Shown here: positions 1 through 8,037 of the stretch, piece by piece
How positions within the stretch are numbered: position 1 is the stretch's first letter
Layout: every line of letters begins with the position of its first letter
Source of the DNA: Bacteroidales bacterium
Lineage (GTDB): Bacteria > Bacteroidota > Bacteroidia > Bacteroidales > Dysgonomonadaceae
Direction: 5' to 3'
DNA length: 52,081 nt
Assembly (NCBI GenBank): GCA_012838585.1
Contig: DUPB01000234.1
Span: forward strand, 1-52,081
Translations under genes and position numbers: made by a program
Notes under the pieces: model-generated
Told to the model about the DNA's origin: nothing
What the model saw: the letters and a program-made list of their open reading frames with translations, nothing else
Database searches by the model: none

Positions 1-102
1 CATTGGGACAATTGTAAACATACGATAGATGAAACAGTGTCTTAAGCACAACGGGAAACGATGAAAATAGGGAGCATACTATTCATAAGATAAAACAGTC
101 AT

Positions 103-891
103 ATGAAACGTTACAGAAGCATCGCGGTTACCCTTACGGGAGTCCTGCTGTTCTCGCTGGGAGCGATGGCAAACGAGGCAATAAACGAGAACGCGTTACA
201 AGGAAAGAAGGTACTCTACGTGTACGGGGGATGGGAGGGACATGAACCCGAACCGTGCCGGGATGTCTTCGTCCCCTGGCTCGAGTCGGAGGGTGCGGAG
301 GTTTTCTTGTGCGACGACCTGGCCTGTTACGACGATTCGGTATTGATGGCGGAGGTGGATTTGATTATCCAGCACGTTACGATGGCCCAGCTTTCCGGGT
401 CAAGGGAGAGGGCGTTGCTGAATGCCGTGAAACGTGGCGTGGGTTTGGCCGGATGGCACGGGGGAATAGGGGATTCATTTCGGGATAACCCCGAGTTTCA
501 ATACATGGTGGGTGGTCAATGGGTGGCTCACCCTGGCGGTATAATCCCTTACAGGGTGAATATCACCGATCGGGAGGACCCGGTGACCCGAGGGTTGGAG
601 GATTTCGATATCAGGTCGGAGCAGTATTACATGCACGTGGATCCGAATGTGAAGGTGTTGGCCACGATGACTTTCACGGGCGATCATGATTTCTGGATCG
701 ATGGAGCCGTGATGCCGGTCGTGTGGAAGAAGCAGTATGGAAATGGAAGGGTGTTCTACTCTTCACTGGGGCATGTCGCGAGCGACTTTGATGTGTTCGA
801 ACTGTTCGAGATCATGAAGCGGGGGATTAAATGGGCGGCGGAAAGCCTGGAAAAAGGCGCGGAAAAGTGGCTTTCTCCCGCCTATGATTGA
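103..891 (+). CDS. ThuA-domain secreted protein
   Basis: The protein has 262 residues. An N-terminal signal peptide is visible (hydrophobic run after MKRYRSIAV, probable cleavage near AMA-NE), so it acts outside the cytoplasm. The body fits the ThuA (trehalose utilization-like, glutamine-amidotransferase-like fold) family: a YVYGGWEGHEP start strand, GVGLAGWHGGIGDSF in the middle, and a C-terminal W-K-x-Q-Y-G-N-G-R-V-F-Y block ending in LGHVASDF. The length is normal for the family. ThuA proteins are common beside sugar-degrading enzymes, but their reaction is poorly defined. The next gene starts 8 bases after the stop, so the two may be cotranscribed. The family call is solid; the substrate is unknown. 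Confidence 0.85.
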   Translation: MKRYRSIAVTLTGVLLFSLGAMANEAINENALQGKKVLYVYGGWEGHEPEPCRDVFVPWLESEGAEVFLCDDLACYDDSVLMAEVDLIIQHVTMAQLSGSRERALLNAVKRGVGLAGWHGGIGDSFRDNPEFQYMVGGQWVAHPGGIIPYRVNITDREDPVTRGLEDFDIRSEQYYMHVDPNVKVLATMTFTGDHDFWIDGAVMPVVWKKQYGNGRVFYSSLGHVASDFDVFELFEIMKRGIKWAAESLEKGAEKWLSPAYD

Positions 892-899
892 AACGACAG

Positions 900-2192
900 A
901 TGTTCATCTATCTTTTTAATCCCGAGAACGATCTCGCCCTCGCCAACTTTTCGGCCAACTACATGCCTCCTGCATCCGCGGTGAGGATGGCGAGAGAGAT
1001 GGCTCTGCTGCCCATTTGGTATGCTGGCAGTGATAATAGGTTCACCGGAAACGCGGGGGATGACATTGAAAATCTGCAAGGCATCGTTGGGGAGTCGCTG
1101 TATATGGACGGAGGCTCACCGGGTGTCACAGTAAACTCACGTGAAAATGAAGAAGGGGTAATGGTGCTTGCCGAGGGGAAGGAGAACCTTGCATTCTTGG
1201 AGAGGATGAAAGAGTTTTTCGATCTCCGGGTCTCCCTTGTACCGATGTCATCTCTCGCCTCTTACCCGGATGCCGTTTTCGTGCCTTGGGGTTGGAACCC
1301 CACGCTGGTGCGAACATTACAGGCATCTGGTGCTTCTGAGTGTCATCTTCCCTCGATGGAGGAGTTGGAGCAGTTGCGGGAGTACACCCACCGGAAGCAC
1401 GCGGTGGAAATATTGGTTGCTCTTAGGTCGCTTGATGAACGCCTCACCGGTGAGCCTCGTTATGTGACGTCTGTAGAGGAGCTGTTGGCCTACCTGGAAT
1501 CGGTGCCGGGTGACAAGGTGTTGAAGATGCCCCTTTCCGGTAGTGGGAAGGGGCTGGTATGGATACTGGGAGGCATTACCGACAAGCAGGTCGATTGGTG
1601 CCGGCGGGTCATCCGGGGACAGGGAGGCGTCGTGGTCGAGCCGATCTGGGATAGGGTGAGGGATTTCGCGATGGAGTTTTGGCTGGATAATGGCACGGCA
1701 CGATTTGCAGGCTACTCGCTCTTTCGAACGACCGCTTCAGGCGCCTACATGGGCAATGAGTTGCTGACCGATGCACGCATTGAGGAGGTGCTGGGTTCCT
1801 ACTTGCCCATTTCCCTCTTCCATCAGCTTAGGGAGAGGCTATTGCAGCTGTTGCCAATCCGTTTTCCCCGTTACCGCGGGTACGTGGGTGTGGATATGAT
1901 GGTATGCGCCTCCCCGGAGGGCTACATGCTTCATCCTTGCGTGGAGATCAACATGCGCATGAACATGGGGGTTGTATCGCACACTTTTCATGAACGACAC
2001 GTTCAGTCGGGTGCGGAGGGGATGTTCATGGTGGACTACTTCAAGCGGCCGGGAGCCGCCTTGTCGTTTCACCGGAAGATGGAGCGGGAGCACCCACTAA
2101 CGGTGAAAGCCAACAAGATCATTTCCGGCTACCTGCCGCTCACGCCTGTCACGGCAGATACCTGTTACATGACGTACGCCGTGATTGGCTAA
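900..2192 (+). CDS. ATP-grasp-like conserved Bacteroidales protein
   Basis: The frame is open from a TTG at 888, but the first ATG, at 900, gives the cleaner start, with the protein beginning MFIYLFNPENDLALANF. There is no signal peptide, so it is cytosolic. Three stretches look like an ATP-grasp fold: LKMPLSGSGKGLVW resembles the lysine plus flexible glycine-rich loop, VVVEPIWDR the nucleotide-binding strand, and HPCVEINMRMNMG the E-x-N-x-R magnesium/phosphate motif. Such enzymes usually join a carboxylate to an amine or thiol through an acyl-phosphate. I recognise the FNPENDLAL opening as typical of an uncharacterised Bacteroidetes family and know no assigned substrate. It starts 8 bases after the ThuA-like gene. 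Confidence 0.6.
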   Translation: MFIYLFNPENDLALANFSANYMPPASAVRMAREMALLPIWYAGSDNRFTGNAGDDIENLQGIVGESLYMDGGSPGVTVNSRENEEGVMVLAEGKENLAFLERMKEFFDLRVSLVPMSSLASYPDAVFVPWGWNPTLVRTLQASGASECHLPSMEELEQLREYTHRKHAVEILVALRSLDERLTGEPRYVTSVEELLAYLESVPGDKVLKMPLSGSGKGLVWILGGITDKQVDWCRRVIRGQGGVVVEPIWDRVRDFAMEFWLDNGTARFAGYSLFRTTASGAYMGNELLTDARIEEVLGSYLPISLFHQLRERLLQLLPIRFPRYRGYVGVDMMVCASPEGYMLHPCVEINMRMNMGVVSHTFHERHVQSGAEGMFMVDYFKRPGAALSFHRKMEREHPLTVKANKIISGYLPLTPVTADTCYMTYAVIG

Positions 2193-2213
2193 TATTAAAC
2201 CACCCCCCGGCTA

Positions 2214-2237
2214 TTTTAACTCCCCGGGAGTGTAAAA
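2214..2237. terminator. Hairpin between convergent genes, likely two-way terminator
   Basis: TTTTA-ACTCCC is followed by GGGAGT, one unpaired base and TAAAA, giving an 11-bp stem with a very tight loop. It lies between the stop of the ATP-grasp-like gene and the stop of the M20 peptidase gene, where a bidirectional terminator is expected. The U-run is short, so termination efficiency is uncertain. Confidence 0.45.
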
Positions 2238-2245
2238 CCGGCCCC

Positions 2246-3619
2246 CTACTTACCCATTTCTTCAGGTAGGTACTTGTAAAATAGGGGAATGGTTCGGATA
2301 CCATTGAAGAACTGTTCCAGCGGGAAGTTCTCGTTGGGCGAGTGGATGGCGTCTGAGGCAAGGCCGAAGCCCATGAGCACCGATTTGATACCCAGTATCT
2401 CTTCGAAGGTGGCGATGATGGGGATACTCCCACCGGAACGCACCGGCACCGGATCTTTCCCGTACACCTCCTTGAACGCCCTTTCCGCGGCCTTGTAAGC
2501 CGGGAGGTCAATCGGGCAAACGTACGAGGGCCCCCCGTGGAGGTAGTCGACCTTCACCCTCACCGATTTGGGGGCGATGGAGTTGAAGTAGTCGATGAAT
2601 AGCTTGGCGATCTTCTGGTGGTCTTGCCCGGGTACCAGGCGGGTGCTGATCTTGGCATAGGCCTTGGAGGGGAGTACCGTTTTGGCCCCTTCGCCGGTAT
2701 ACCCGCCCCAGATGCCGCACACGTCGAACGTGGGACGAATTCCGGTGCGCTCGTTGGTGGTGTACCCCTTTTCGCCGAACACCGCCCTTATACCGAGCGA
2801 TTTTTTGTACTCACGTTGACAGAAGGGGGCTTTGGCCATCAGGGCACGCTCCTTCTTGGAGACCTCTATCACGTCGTCGTAAAAACCGGGGATAAGGATG
2901 CGCCCATCGTCATCCATCGTTTGGGCGATCATCTTGGAGAGCACGTTGATGGGGTTGGCCACCGCACCGCCAAAGATGCCGGAGTGAAGGTCGGCGTTGG
3001 GCCCCGTCACCTCCACCTGCCAGTAGGCTAATCCTCTCAAGCCGGTCGTGATGGAGGGTATATCGGGCGCGATCATGGAGGTATCAGACACCAGGATCAC
3101 GTCAGCTTGAAGCATCTTCTTATGCTTTTTACAGAACTTGGGAAGACTGGGGGAGCCCACCTCCTCTTCACCCTCTATCAGGAATTTCACGTTGCAGGTC
3201 AGCTTGCCCGACTGCACGAGGTACTCGAACGCTTTGGCGTGCATGAACGCTTGTCCCTTGTCGTCGTCCGCTCCCCGCGCCCAGATTTTTCCATCCTTGA
3301 TGACCGGTTCAAAGGGATCGCTGTTCCACAGTTCCAACGGGTCCACCGGCATCACGTCCATATGGCCATACACCAGGACGGTAGGTGCGTTCTTATCGAT
3401 GATCTTCTCGCCGTAGGTCACCGGGTTGCCGTCGGTCTCCATCACTTCCGCCTTGTCTACACCGGCGGCTAACAGAAGCTCCTTCCACTTTTCAGCGGCA
3501 CGGTACATGTCGTCCTTATGCTCCGGGAGCGACGAGATAGATGGGATGCGGATTAACTCGAAGAGTTCGTCCAGGAAACGCTGCTCATGCGTTTTCACGT
3601 ACTTGTTGATGTCATTCAT
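2246..3619 (-). CDS. M20 family dipeptidase
   Basis: This 457-residue cytosolic zinc peptidase belongs to the M20/M25/M40 family, which cleaves dipeptides or the C-terminal residue of short peptides. The ligand pattern is complete: H86-x-D88 in VYGHMDVMP, the bridging aspartate in ARGADDDKGQ (about 118-119), the catalytic and metal glutamates in EGEEEVGS (about 151-152), an aspartate in SDTS, and a late histidine in SDAIHSPNENF. The lid/dimerisation domain lies at about 200-350 (GPNADLHSGIFGGAVANP). There is no signal peptide. It lies 21 bases after the SMP-30-like gene and is probably cotranscribed with it, although the two functions have no obvious link. Confidence 0.92.
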   Translation of the reverse strand: MNDINKYVKTHEQRFLDELFELIRIPSISSLPEHKDDMYRAAEKWKELLLAAGVDKAEVMETDGNPVTYGEKIIDKNAPTVLVYGHMDVMPVDPLELWNSDPFEPVIKDGKIWARGADDDKGQAFMHAKAFEYLVQSGKLTCNVKFLIEGEEEVGSPSLPKFCKKHKKMLQADVILVSDTSMIAPDIPSITTGLRGLAYWQVEVTGPNADLHSGIFGGAVANPINVLSKMIAQTMDDDGRILIPGFYDDVIEVSKKERALMAKAPFCQREYKKSLGIRAVFGEKGYTTNERTGIRPTFDVCGIWGGYTGEGAKTVLPSKAYAKISTRLVPGQDHQKIAKLFIDYFNSIAPKSVRVKVDYLHGGPSYVCPIDLPAYKAAERAFKEVYGKDPVPVRSGGSIPIIATFEEILGIKSVLMGFGLASDAIHSPNENFPLEQFFNGIRTIPLFYKYLPEEMGK

Positions 3620-3640
3620 GTCGTGTCTATTTTAATTGAT

Positions 3641-4540
3641 TTACTTAACTCCTTTCATGTTCATCTTCAGCGTGTACACCGATGTTCGGGCGGTGATAAA
3701 CAGGATATCTCGATCTTTGCCCCCGAAGCAGACGTTCGATGGGCTCTCGGGAACGTCGATCGTTTCTATTAGCACCCCTTCGGGTGAGTAGACCCATACT
3801 TTGCCCATGGTGAGGTAGACGTTTCCTTGCTCATCGATGGTCATCCCGTCGGATCCTTCCGGCGCGAAAAAAGTTCGGCTCGAAAGGCTCCCATCCCCTT
3901 GTATGTCATATTTCCATATCTTCCGGTCGTTGATATCGGCCACGTAGAGCGTCTTGCCGTCGGGCGTGCCGATAATGCCGTTTGGTTGCACGTACTGGTC
4001 GCTCACCCGACTCACCTTACCATCCGTTGAAAGGTGGTAGACGCCCCGGGCATCCTGCACTTCTTGCTGTCCCTCTTCCCAGTAGTTGCGGTGGTAGTAG
4101 GGATCGGTAAAGTAACTATCGCCCGAGGGGGCAACCCACACGTCGTTGGGGCCGTTCAAGTGTTTCCCCTTGTAGTTCTCACAAAGGATGCGCATCTCTT
4201 TCTGATCGTTGAAAACGACCAGCCGGTTGTGAAGATCGGCGCACGCGACCAATTCACCGTCCTGGTTGAAATCCATCCCGTTTGATCGTCCCGTGCCTTC
4301 CAGCCAGAGGCTGATTCCCTCCCGCTCGTCCCACACGTGGATTCGATCGTTGGGCTGGTCGGTGAAGAAAACCCGCCCGTCGGGAGAGACCGCGGGACCT
4401 TCGGTGAAGGCGAAGCCCGTGCCCGCCTGCTCTATTGTCGCCTGGTGAGCGATGATGCCGGATCCTTGTCCCATGCTTAAAACGGGTGTCATGACCAAAA
4501 TGAATGCTATCACTAAAAATCGGGTGTATGTCGTCTGCAT
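3641..4540 (-). CDS. SMP-30/gluconolactonase family secreted protein
   Basis: The protein has 299 residues with a signal peptide (MQTTYTRFLVIAFILVMTP, probable cut near SMGQ). It is a six-bladed beta-propeller of the SMP-30/Gnl/LRE family, which hydrolyses sugar lactones in a metal-dependent way. Visible family marks are the metal glutamate in TEGPAVSPDG, LNGPNDVWV carrying the metal asparagine, QPNGIIGTPDG, and GSDGMTIDEQGN carrying the metal aspartate. Each blade repeats the P-D-G strand pattern. It is probably periplasmic. It is first in a leftward pair with the M20 peptidase; its upstream region holds a 20-bp tandem repeat. The lactone substrate cannot be told from sequence. Confidence 0.87.
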   Translation of the reverse strand: MQTTYTRFLVIAFILVMTPVLSMGQGSGIIAHQATIEQAGTGFAFTEGPAVSPDGRVFFTDQPNDRIHVWDEREGISLWLEGTGRSNGMDFNQDGELVACADLHNRLVVFNDQKEMRILCENYKGKHLNGPNDVWVAPSGDSYFTDPYYHRNYWEEGQQEVQDARGVYHLSTDGKVSRVSDQYVQPNGIIGTPDGKTLYVADINDRKIWKYDIQGDGSLSSRTFFAPEGSDGMTIDEQGNVYLTMGKVWVYSPEGVLIETIDVPESPSNVCFGGKDRDILFITARTSVYTLKMNMKGVK

Positions 4541-4560
4541 ATTCAGCTTTTCAATTTGTT

Positions 4561-4635
4561 GGAACTTACCACGTGTTGCTGGAACTTACCACGTGTTGCT
4601 GGAACTTGCCACGTGTTGCTGGAACTTGCCACGTG
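4561..4635. repeat. 20-bp tandem repeat with CACGTG core
   Basis: Three full units and a 15-base partial unit follow the pattern GGAACTTRCCACGTGTTGCT with no spacers. The first two units carry A at the variable position and the last two carry G. Each unit contains the palindrome CACGTG at an exact 20-bp period, about two helical turns. The array lies 21 bases upstream of the SMP-30-like start codon and about 240 bases upstream of the divergent metallopeptidase gene. It may be a repeated protein-binding site or a simple slippage product. Confidence 0.85.
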
Positions 4636-4783
4636 AAATCACGCGCCACGCTATCGAACGTGTCTATTACAAAGAAAATAAAATTATTTCTAATCTCGAA
4701 CAAGAACCGATGGAAAAGCCGCGGCTTTCATCCCTCGTAATCATGATTTACGGTTATTTATCACTCCATTCGTGGATTTTTTG

Positions 4784-4791
4784 TAAATTTG
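4784..4791 (+). promoter_or_regulatory. Candidate -7 element for the peptidase gene
   Basis: TAAATTTG matches the Bacteroidetes -7 consensus TAnnTTTG and lies 86 bases before the start codon at 4878. No good TTTG -33 element is seen 19-21 bases upstream, so this is a weak call. The remainder of the 4541-4877 gap holds the 20-bp tandem repeat and AT-rich sequence. Confidence 0.35.
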
Positions 4792-4877
4792 TGAATGCAT
4801 TGAAAATGTGTGGCGTGATACATCGTCGACATATCATAAAGTAACGTATCCCCTTGGGTACTTAAAAACAAATACCT

Positions 4878-6935
4878 ATGAGACAAATCATCAAGATGGC
4901 CTTAATCGCCCTTCTCCTTGGAGCGATGGCCTGCAATAACCCTATTAAAACAGAACAAGTGGAAACAGCAGATTTTATCCCCTCTACCCGCGTTGAGGCG
5001 GTGGTTCGTCAGCTGACCGATTCACTGGGAGAAGCGTGTGCGTTTCGTGTAGAGCGTGGTGTGCAACAGGTGGCTGGACTTTGGCGAGAAACGGATGGTA
5101 GCGAAGAGGATTTCGCCCGGTTTTGCCTTGAGTCGTTCGTGGCGGGAGAGAAGGAGCTGGAGCAGCTTTACACTACCCTGGAGCGCAATTTTGAGGTGAT
5201 ATATGGTAACTTCCACCAGATGAACGTGGCGTTGAAAGAGCCGTTGCAGCTCGAAGGACCGGCGATCACGCCGGTGGATATGATGTTCGGGAGCTACAGC
5301 CCGTCATCGCACCTCACGGACGACCTATACGCGAATAAAGTCGCGTTCCTCACGGCGCTGAACTTCCCCTTCTACTCGCTGGAAGAGAAGACGGAGCTTG
5401 GCGAAACGTGGTCGAGGAAAGAGTGGGCCTACGCGCGGATGGGCGATAGCTTTACCTCGCGCGTGCCGGCCGCTATCCAGCAGGAGGTGTCCAAAACGAC
5501 GACCGAGGCCGATGCCTATATCTCGGATTACAACATCTACATGGGTAAGCTTCGGAACGAGAACGGTGAACAGCTATTTCCCGATGGCATGAAGTTGATC
5601 TCTCACTGGGGACTACGCGATGAGCTGAAATCGAACTACGCCGATGCCGATAAGGGGCTGGAGAAGCAGCGAATGATCTACCAGGTGATGAAACGGATTA
5701 TTGATCAATCTATCCCCCTGGAGGTGATCAATAGCGACCGATACGCGTGGAACCCGTTCTCGAACGAGCTTTTTGATGGTGAGAAAACAGTTGAGGGCCG
5801 ACCCGAGGAGCCCCGTCGTTACGAGGTGTTTCTGAAGAATTACCTGGCGATGAGGCAGCTTGATGTTTATAACACGCACTATCCCACGCAGCTGGCGAGG
5901 GCGTTCGACCGAACCATGGAGGTGCCTCAAAAAGATGTGGAAGCGCTCTTTAAGGGGTTGCTGTCGTCGCCTCAGGTGAAGGAGGTGGCGGCGTTCATCG
6001 AGAGCCGATTAGGAAGGAAGCTGGAGCCGTTCGATATCTGGTACAACGGTTTCAAGGCGGGAGGAGGAATACCGGAGGATGAACTCACCACCATTACCCA
6101 GCGCAAGTACCCGACCGCGGAGGCGCTGGAAGCTGACTTGCCAAGGATGTTGGTGAAATTGGGTTGGAAAGCCGATAAGGCAAGGGAGATCACGTCGCTT
6201 GTCACGGTGGAAGCCTCCCGGGGTGCCGGCCACGCGTGGGGTGCAGCGATGCGCGGCGACTTGGCCCGTTTACGTACCCGTATCGTTGACGATGGACTCG
6301 ACTATAAAGGGTACAATATTGCCGTGCACGAGTTTGGGCACAACGTGGAGCAGACCATCACCATGAACGATGTGGATTACTATATGCTGAACGGGGTGCC
6401 GAACACCGCGTTTACCGAGGCGGTCGCCTTCCTTTTTCAGAAGCGGGACCTCGAGCTGCTGGGGCTTAAGAACCCCAACCCGCTGGATGAGCACTACCTG
6501 GCCCTGGACAACTTCTGGGCCTCTTACGAGATCATGGGTGTCTCACTGGTGGATATCCAGGCGTGGGAGTGGCTTTATGAGCATCCCGAGGCTACTCCCG
6601 AGGAGTTGAAAGAGGCAGTTATCCGCATCGCGAGAGAGGTGTGGAACAGCTACTACGCGGGCGTGCTGGGTGGTGAGGATGAACCCCTGCTGGGTGTATA
6701 CTCCCACATGATCGACTACCCGCTCTACTTGCCCAACTACCCGATGGGGCACCTGATCGCCTTCCAGGTTGAGCAGCAGGTACGCGGTAAGAACCTGGCC
6801 GACGAGATCGACCGGATGTACACCCAGGGGAGTATTATACCGCAGGCGTGGATGAAGCACGCCGTGGGGTCGCCCATCTCCATCGAGCCGCTGTTGAACG
6901 CGGTTGACGGGGCTCTTGAAGCATTAGCGAAATAG
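4878..6935 (+). CDS. Lipoprotein zinc metallopeptidase (gluzincin)
   Basis: This 685-residue protein has a lipoprotein signal peptide (ALIALLLGAMAC, modified Cys at about 19), so it is anchored in an envelope membrane. The zinc motif is H484-E485-F-G-H488 in VHEFGHNVEQT, with a probable third ligand E514 in TEAVAFLF, 26 residues after the second histidine. That HExxH...E layout defines a gluzincin peptidase of the broad M2/M3/M49-like group. The long helical flanks and the length fit oligopeptidases that cut short peptides. I cannot place it in one MEROPS family; it does not carry the HELLGH form of dipeptidyl peptidase III. It stands alone between its own upstream region and a terminator. 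Confidence 0.75.
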   Translation: MRQIIKMALIALLLGAMACNNPIKTEQVETADFIPSTRVEAVVRQLTDSLGEACAFRVERGVQQVAGLWRETDGSEEDFARFCLESFVAGEKELEQLYTTLERNFEVIYGNFHQMNVALKEPLQLEGPAITPVDMMFGSYSPSSHLTDDLYANKVAFLTALNFPFYSLEEKTELGETWSRKEWAYARMGDSFTSRVPAAIQQEVSKTTTEADAYISDYNIYMGKLRNENGEQLFPDGMKLISHWGLRDELKSNYADADKGLEKQRMIYQVMKRIIDQSIPLEVINSDRYAWNPFSNELFDGEKTVEGRPEEPRRYEVFLKNYLAMRQLDVYNTHYPTQLARAFDRTMEVPQKDVEALFKGLLSSPQVKEVAAFIESRLGRKLEPFDIWYNGFKAGGGIPEDELTTITQRKYPTAEALEADLPRMLVKLGWKADKAREITSLVTVEASRGAGHAWGAAMRGDLARLRTRIVDDGLDYKGYNIAVHEFGHNVEQTITMNDVDYYMLNGVPNTAFTEAVAFLFQKRDLELLGLKNPNPLDEHYLALDNFWASYEIMGVSLVDIQAWEWLYEHPEATPEELKEAVIRIAREVWNSYYAGVLGGEDEPLLGVYSHMIDYPLYLPNYPMGHLIAFQVEQQVRGKNLADEIDRMYTQGSIIPQAWMKHAVGSPISIEPLLNAVDGALEALAK

Positions 6936-7063
6936 TTCTGTGACATTGGTGTGAATGACACCGGTGCAACGAAGCAAGAGGCGCAAGCGGGACTATTGGA
7001 GCCGTTAGTAAAGTGGCCTTTCCCTGAAGCGTTAGCGTGATCATTTCCCAACTAAATCCTTAG

Positions 7064-7105
7064 AGAGAAAGCCCCCCGTTTACGCTTCGAGGGGCTTTTT
7101 TCTCG
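7064..7105 (+). terminator. Rho-independent terminator after the peptidase gene
   Basis: GAGAAAGCCCC (7065-7075) pairs with GGGGCTTTTTTCTC (7091-7104) around a 15-base loop, and the second arm carries a run of six T. It stands 130 bases downstream of the metallopeptidase stop and just before the tRNA promoter. The preceding stretch 6936-7063 holds no gene that I can see. Confidence 0.8.
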
Positions 7106-7117
7106 CCGATTTCGCCG

Positions 7118-7144
7118 TTGTTAACCGAAAATGGTGTACTTTTG
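7118..7144 (+). promoter_or_regulatory. Promoter of tRNA-Ser
   Basis: TACTTTTG at 7137-7144 is an exact TAnnTTTG match. It ends 11 bases before the tRNA 5' end, which suits a short leader. The upstream TTG at 7118-7120 is only 16 bases away, shorter than the usual 19-21, so the -33 part is less certain. Confidence 0.6.
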
Positions 7145-7155
7145 TAGGCAATTAC

Positions 7156-7242
7156 GGAAAGATGCCGGAGTGGTTGAACGGGGCGGTCTCGAAAACCGTT
7201 GTACCCTTACGGGTACCCAGGGTTCGAATCCCTGTCTTTCCG
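7156..7242 (+). tRNA. tRNA-Ser(CGA)
   Basis: The cloverleaf folds cleanly. The acceptor arm is GGAAAGA / TCTTTCC with discriminator G at 7242. The D-arm region is CCGGAGTGGTTGAACGG, and the anticodon loop CTCGAAA gives anticodon CGA. The long class II variable arm is GTACCCTTACGGGTAC, and the T-arm is CAGGGTTCGAATCCCTG. It closely resembles the textbook bacterial tRNA-Ser(CGA). CCA is not encoded; the 3' flank is CGATGG. Its 3' end is the boundary of a truncated foreign gene. Confidence 0.97.
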
Positions 7243-7480
7243 CGATGGCTTGTGCTATTGTGCTCAAAGAGGGTTTATGGATTCCATACTGATTCCTAAT
7301 CGGGTACAGATACAAACCTTGCGATAGACGTATCAGGAAATTTTCATTTTCAAGCCTTGACAGTGTTCGAGTAACCGATGCATCATTATTTAAATCGGCA
7401 AAATCACTTACAGCATAAAGCCGACCTTCACCATTTTTTATGATGCGATTTTTGACCTCCTTAGATAATATTCGCGCCAT
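7235..7480 (-). pseudogene. Truncated AbiEi-like (DUF6088) antitoxin gene
   Basis: Reading leftward from the ATG at 7480 (open from 7549) the frame encodes an N-terminal domain typical of DUF6088/AbiEi-like type IV antitoxins: GRLYAVSDFADL, VTRTLSRLENENFL, RLSQGLYLYP, and STIAQAIAER. In intact family members this is followed by a further domain beginning roughly D-K-x-R-I-x-P-T-G. Here the frame instead runs straight into the antisense of tRNA-Ser (QGFEPWVPVRVQRF), which is not protein-like. Family similarity stops inside the codons of the tRNA acceptor arm. No AbiEii nucleotidyltransferase toxin is present. I read it as an element gene cut by recombination at the tRNA; it might still be expressed as a short DNA-binding remnant. 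Confidence 0.72.
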
Positions 7481-7603
7481 TTCTTTTACATCTTTAATTT
7501 TGTCCGAAATTACTACCTTTTTCCGGACAAAATAACCCCAAATTAACAATAATTACAATACGAGTATCAAAGAAGTAATTATTTCATCGACCAAACTCTC
7601 TTC

Positions 7604-7771
7604 TTAAAAATAAAGTCTTTTCAACGCTAAAATCTCCTCCGGTAGGAAATATCGCCTGTTACCGATCTTGAACGAAGCTATTTTACCTTCTTTTCTCCAT
7701 GTAAGGGCGGTTTTGAAATGGATACGTAAAACCCTTGCACTCAAATTGTAGCTAAGGAAAATTATAATCGA
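7604..7771 (-). pseudogene. Headless excisionase/HTH gene remnant
   Basis: On the minus strand an open stretch of 55 codons ends at a TAA at 7604-7606. It reads ...SYNLSARVLRIHFK, TALTWRKEGKIASFKIG and NRRYFLPEEILALKRLYF. This is the C-terminal half of the MerR-like helix-turn-helix domain used by Bacteroides element proteins (excisionase type: conditional helix, then W-R-K-E-G-K-I-x-S-x-K-I-G-N-R-R-Y-F wing). There is no ATG, and a stop codon precedes the stretch in frame, so the first part of the gene is lost. With the truncated antitoxin next door it marks an old integrated element. Confidence 0.65.
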
Positions 7772-7787
7772 TTATTTTTTAGATTCC

Positions 7788-7818
7788 TTTGTGGGTGTTC
7801 AAAAATAGTGTACTTTTG
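7788..7818 (+). promoter_or_regulatory. Canonical Bacteroidetes promoter before lipoprotein gene
   Basis: TTTG at 7788-7791, 19 bases, then TACTTTTG at 7811-7818 is a full match to the TTTG-N19-TAnnTTTG consensus. Transcription would start near 7825, giving a leader of about 260 bases before the lipoprotein gene at 8087. The 17 bases AAAATAGTGTACTTTTG at 7802-7818 repeat the tRNA promoter block at 7128-7144 with one mismatch. The leader contains GTACACT (7924-7930) and AGTGTAC (7951-7957), an inverted pair, and a hairpin at 8004-8037; no gene is seen in it. Confidence 0.65.
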
Positions 7819-8003
7819 AACGTGAAAGCAATAGAGGTTGGTCTATTCTGCACGTGCTCTGGAGAAAGTTTGAGATGGCTACATTCTGGCTAGTTTCAAA
7901 TGGATATAAAACTATTTAACTTCGTACACTTTCAGAACCATCTACGGATTAGTGTACAAAATAACACGCCTAAATCTAATGATGTACGAAATATGGATAG
8001 TTT

Positions 8004-8037
8004 AGCACTTGTATTCGTTTAGAATAGGGGAAGTGCT
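8004..8037. promoter_or_regulatory. Hairpin in leader of lipoprotein gene
   Basis: AGCACTT (8004-8010) and AAGTGCT (8031-8037) form a perfect 7-bp stem, with a second inner pairing ATTC (8013-8016) with GAAT (8022-8025). There is no T-run after it, so it is not a terminator. It lies 49 bases before the start codon and could be an operator or leader RNA structure. Confidence 0.4.

Noticed and set aside
1-45. Short open frame ending in TAA at the left edge
   Set aside because: Only about 14 codons are visible, with no recognisable motif, so it cannot be called the tail of a gene.
4561-4635. CRISPR-like array
   Set aside because: Units are contiguous with no unique spacers and no cas genes nearby.
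4452-4844. Plus-strand frames across the 20-bp repeat with repeated CWNLPR/GTYHV segments
   Set aside because: The peptide repeats come from the DNA repeat; there is no codon or family support and the frames overlap the SMP-30 gene start.
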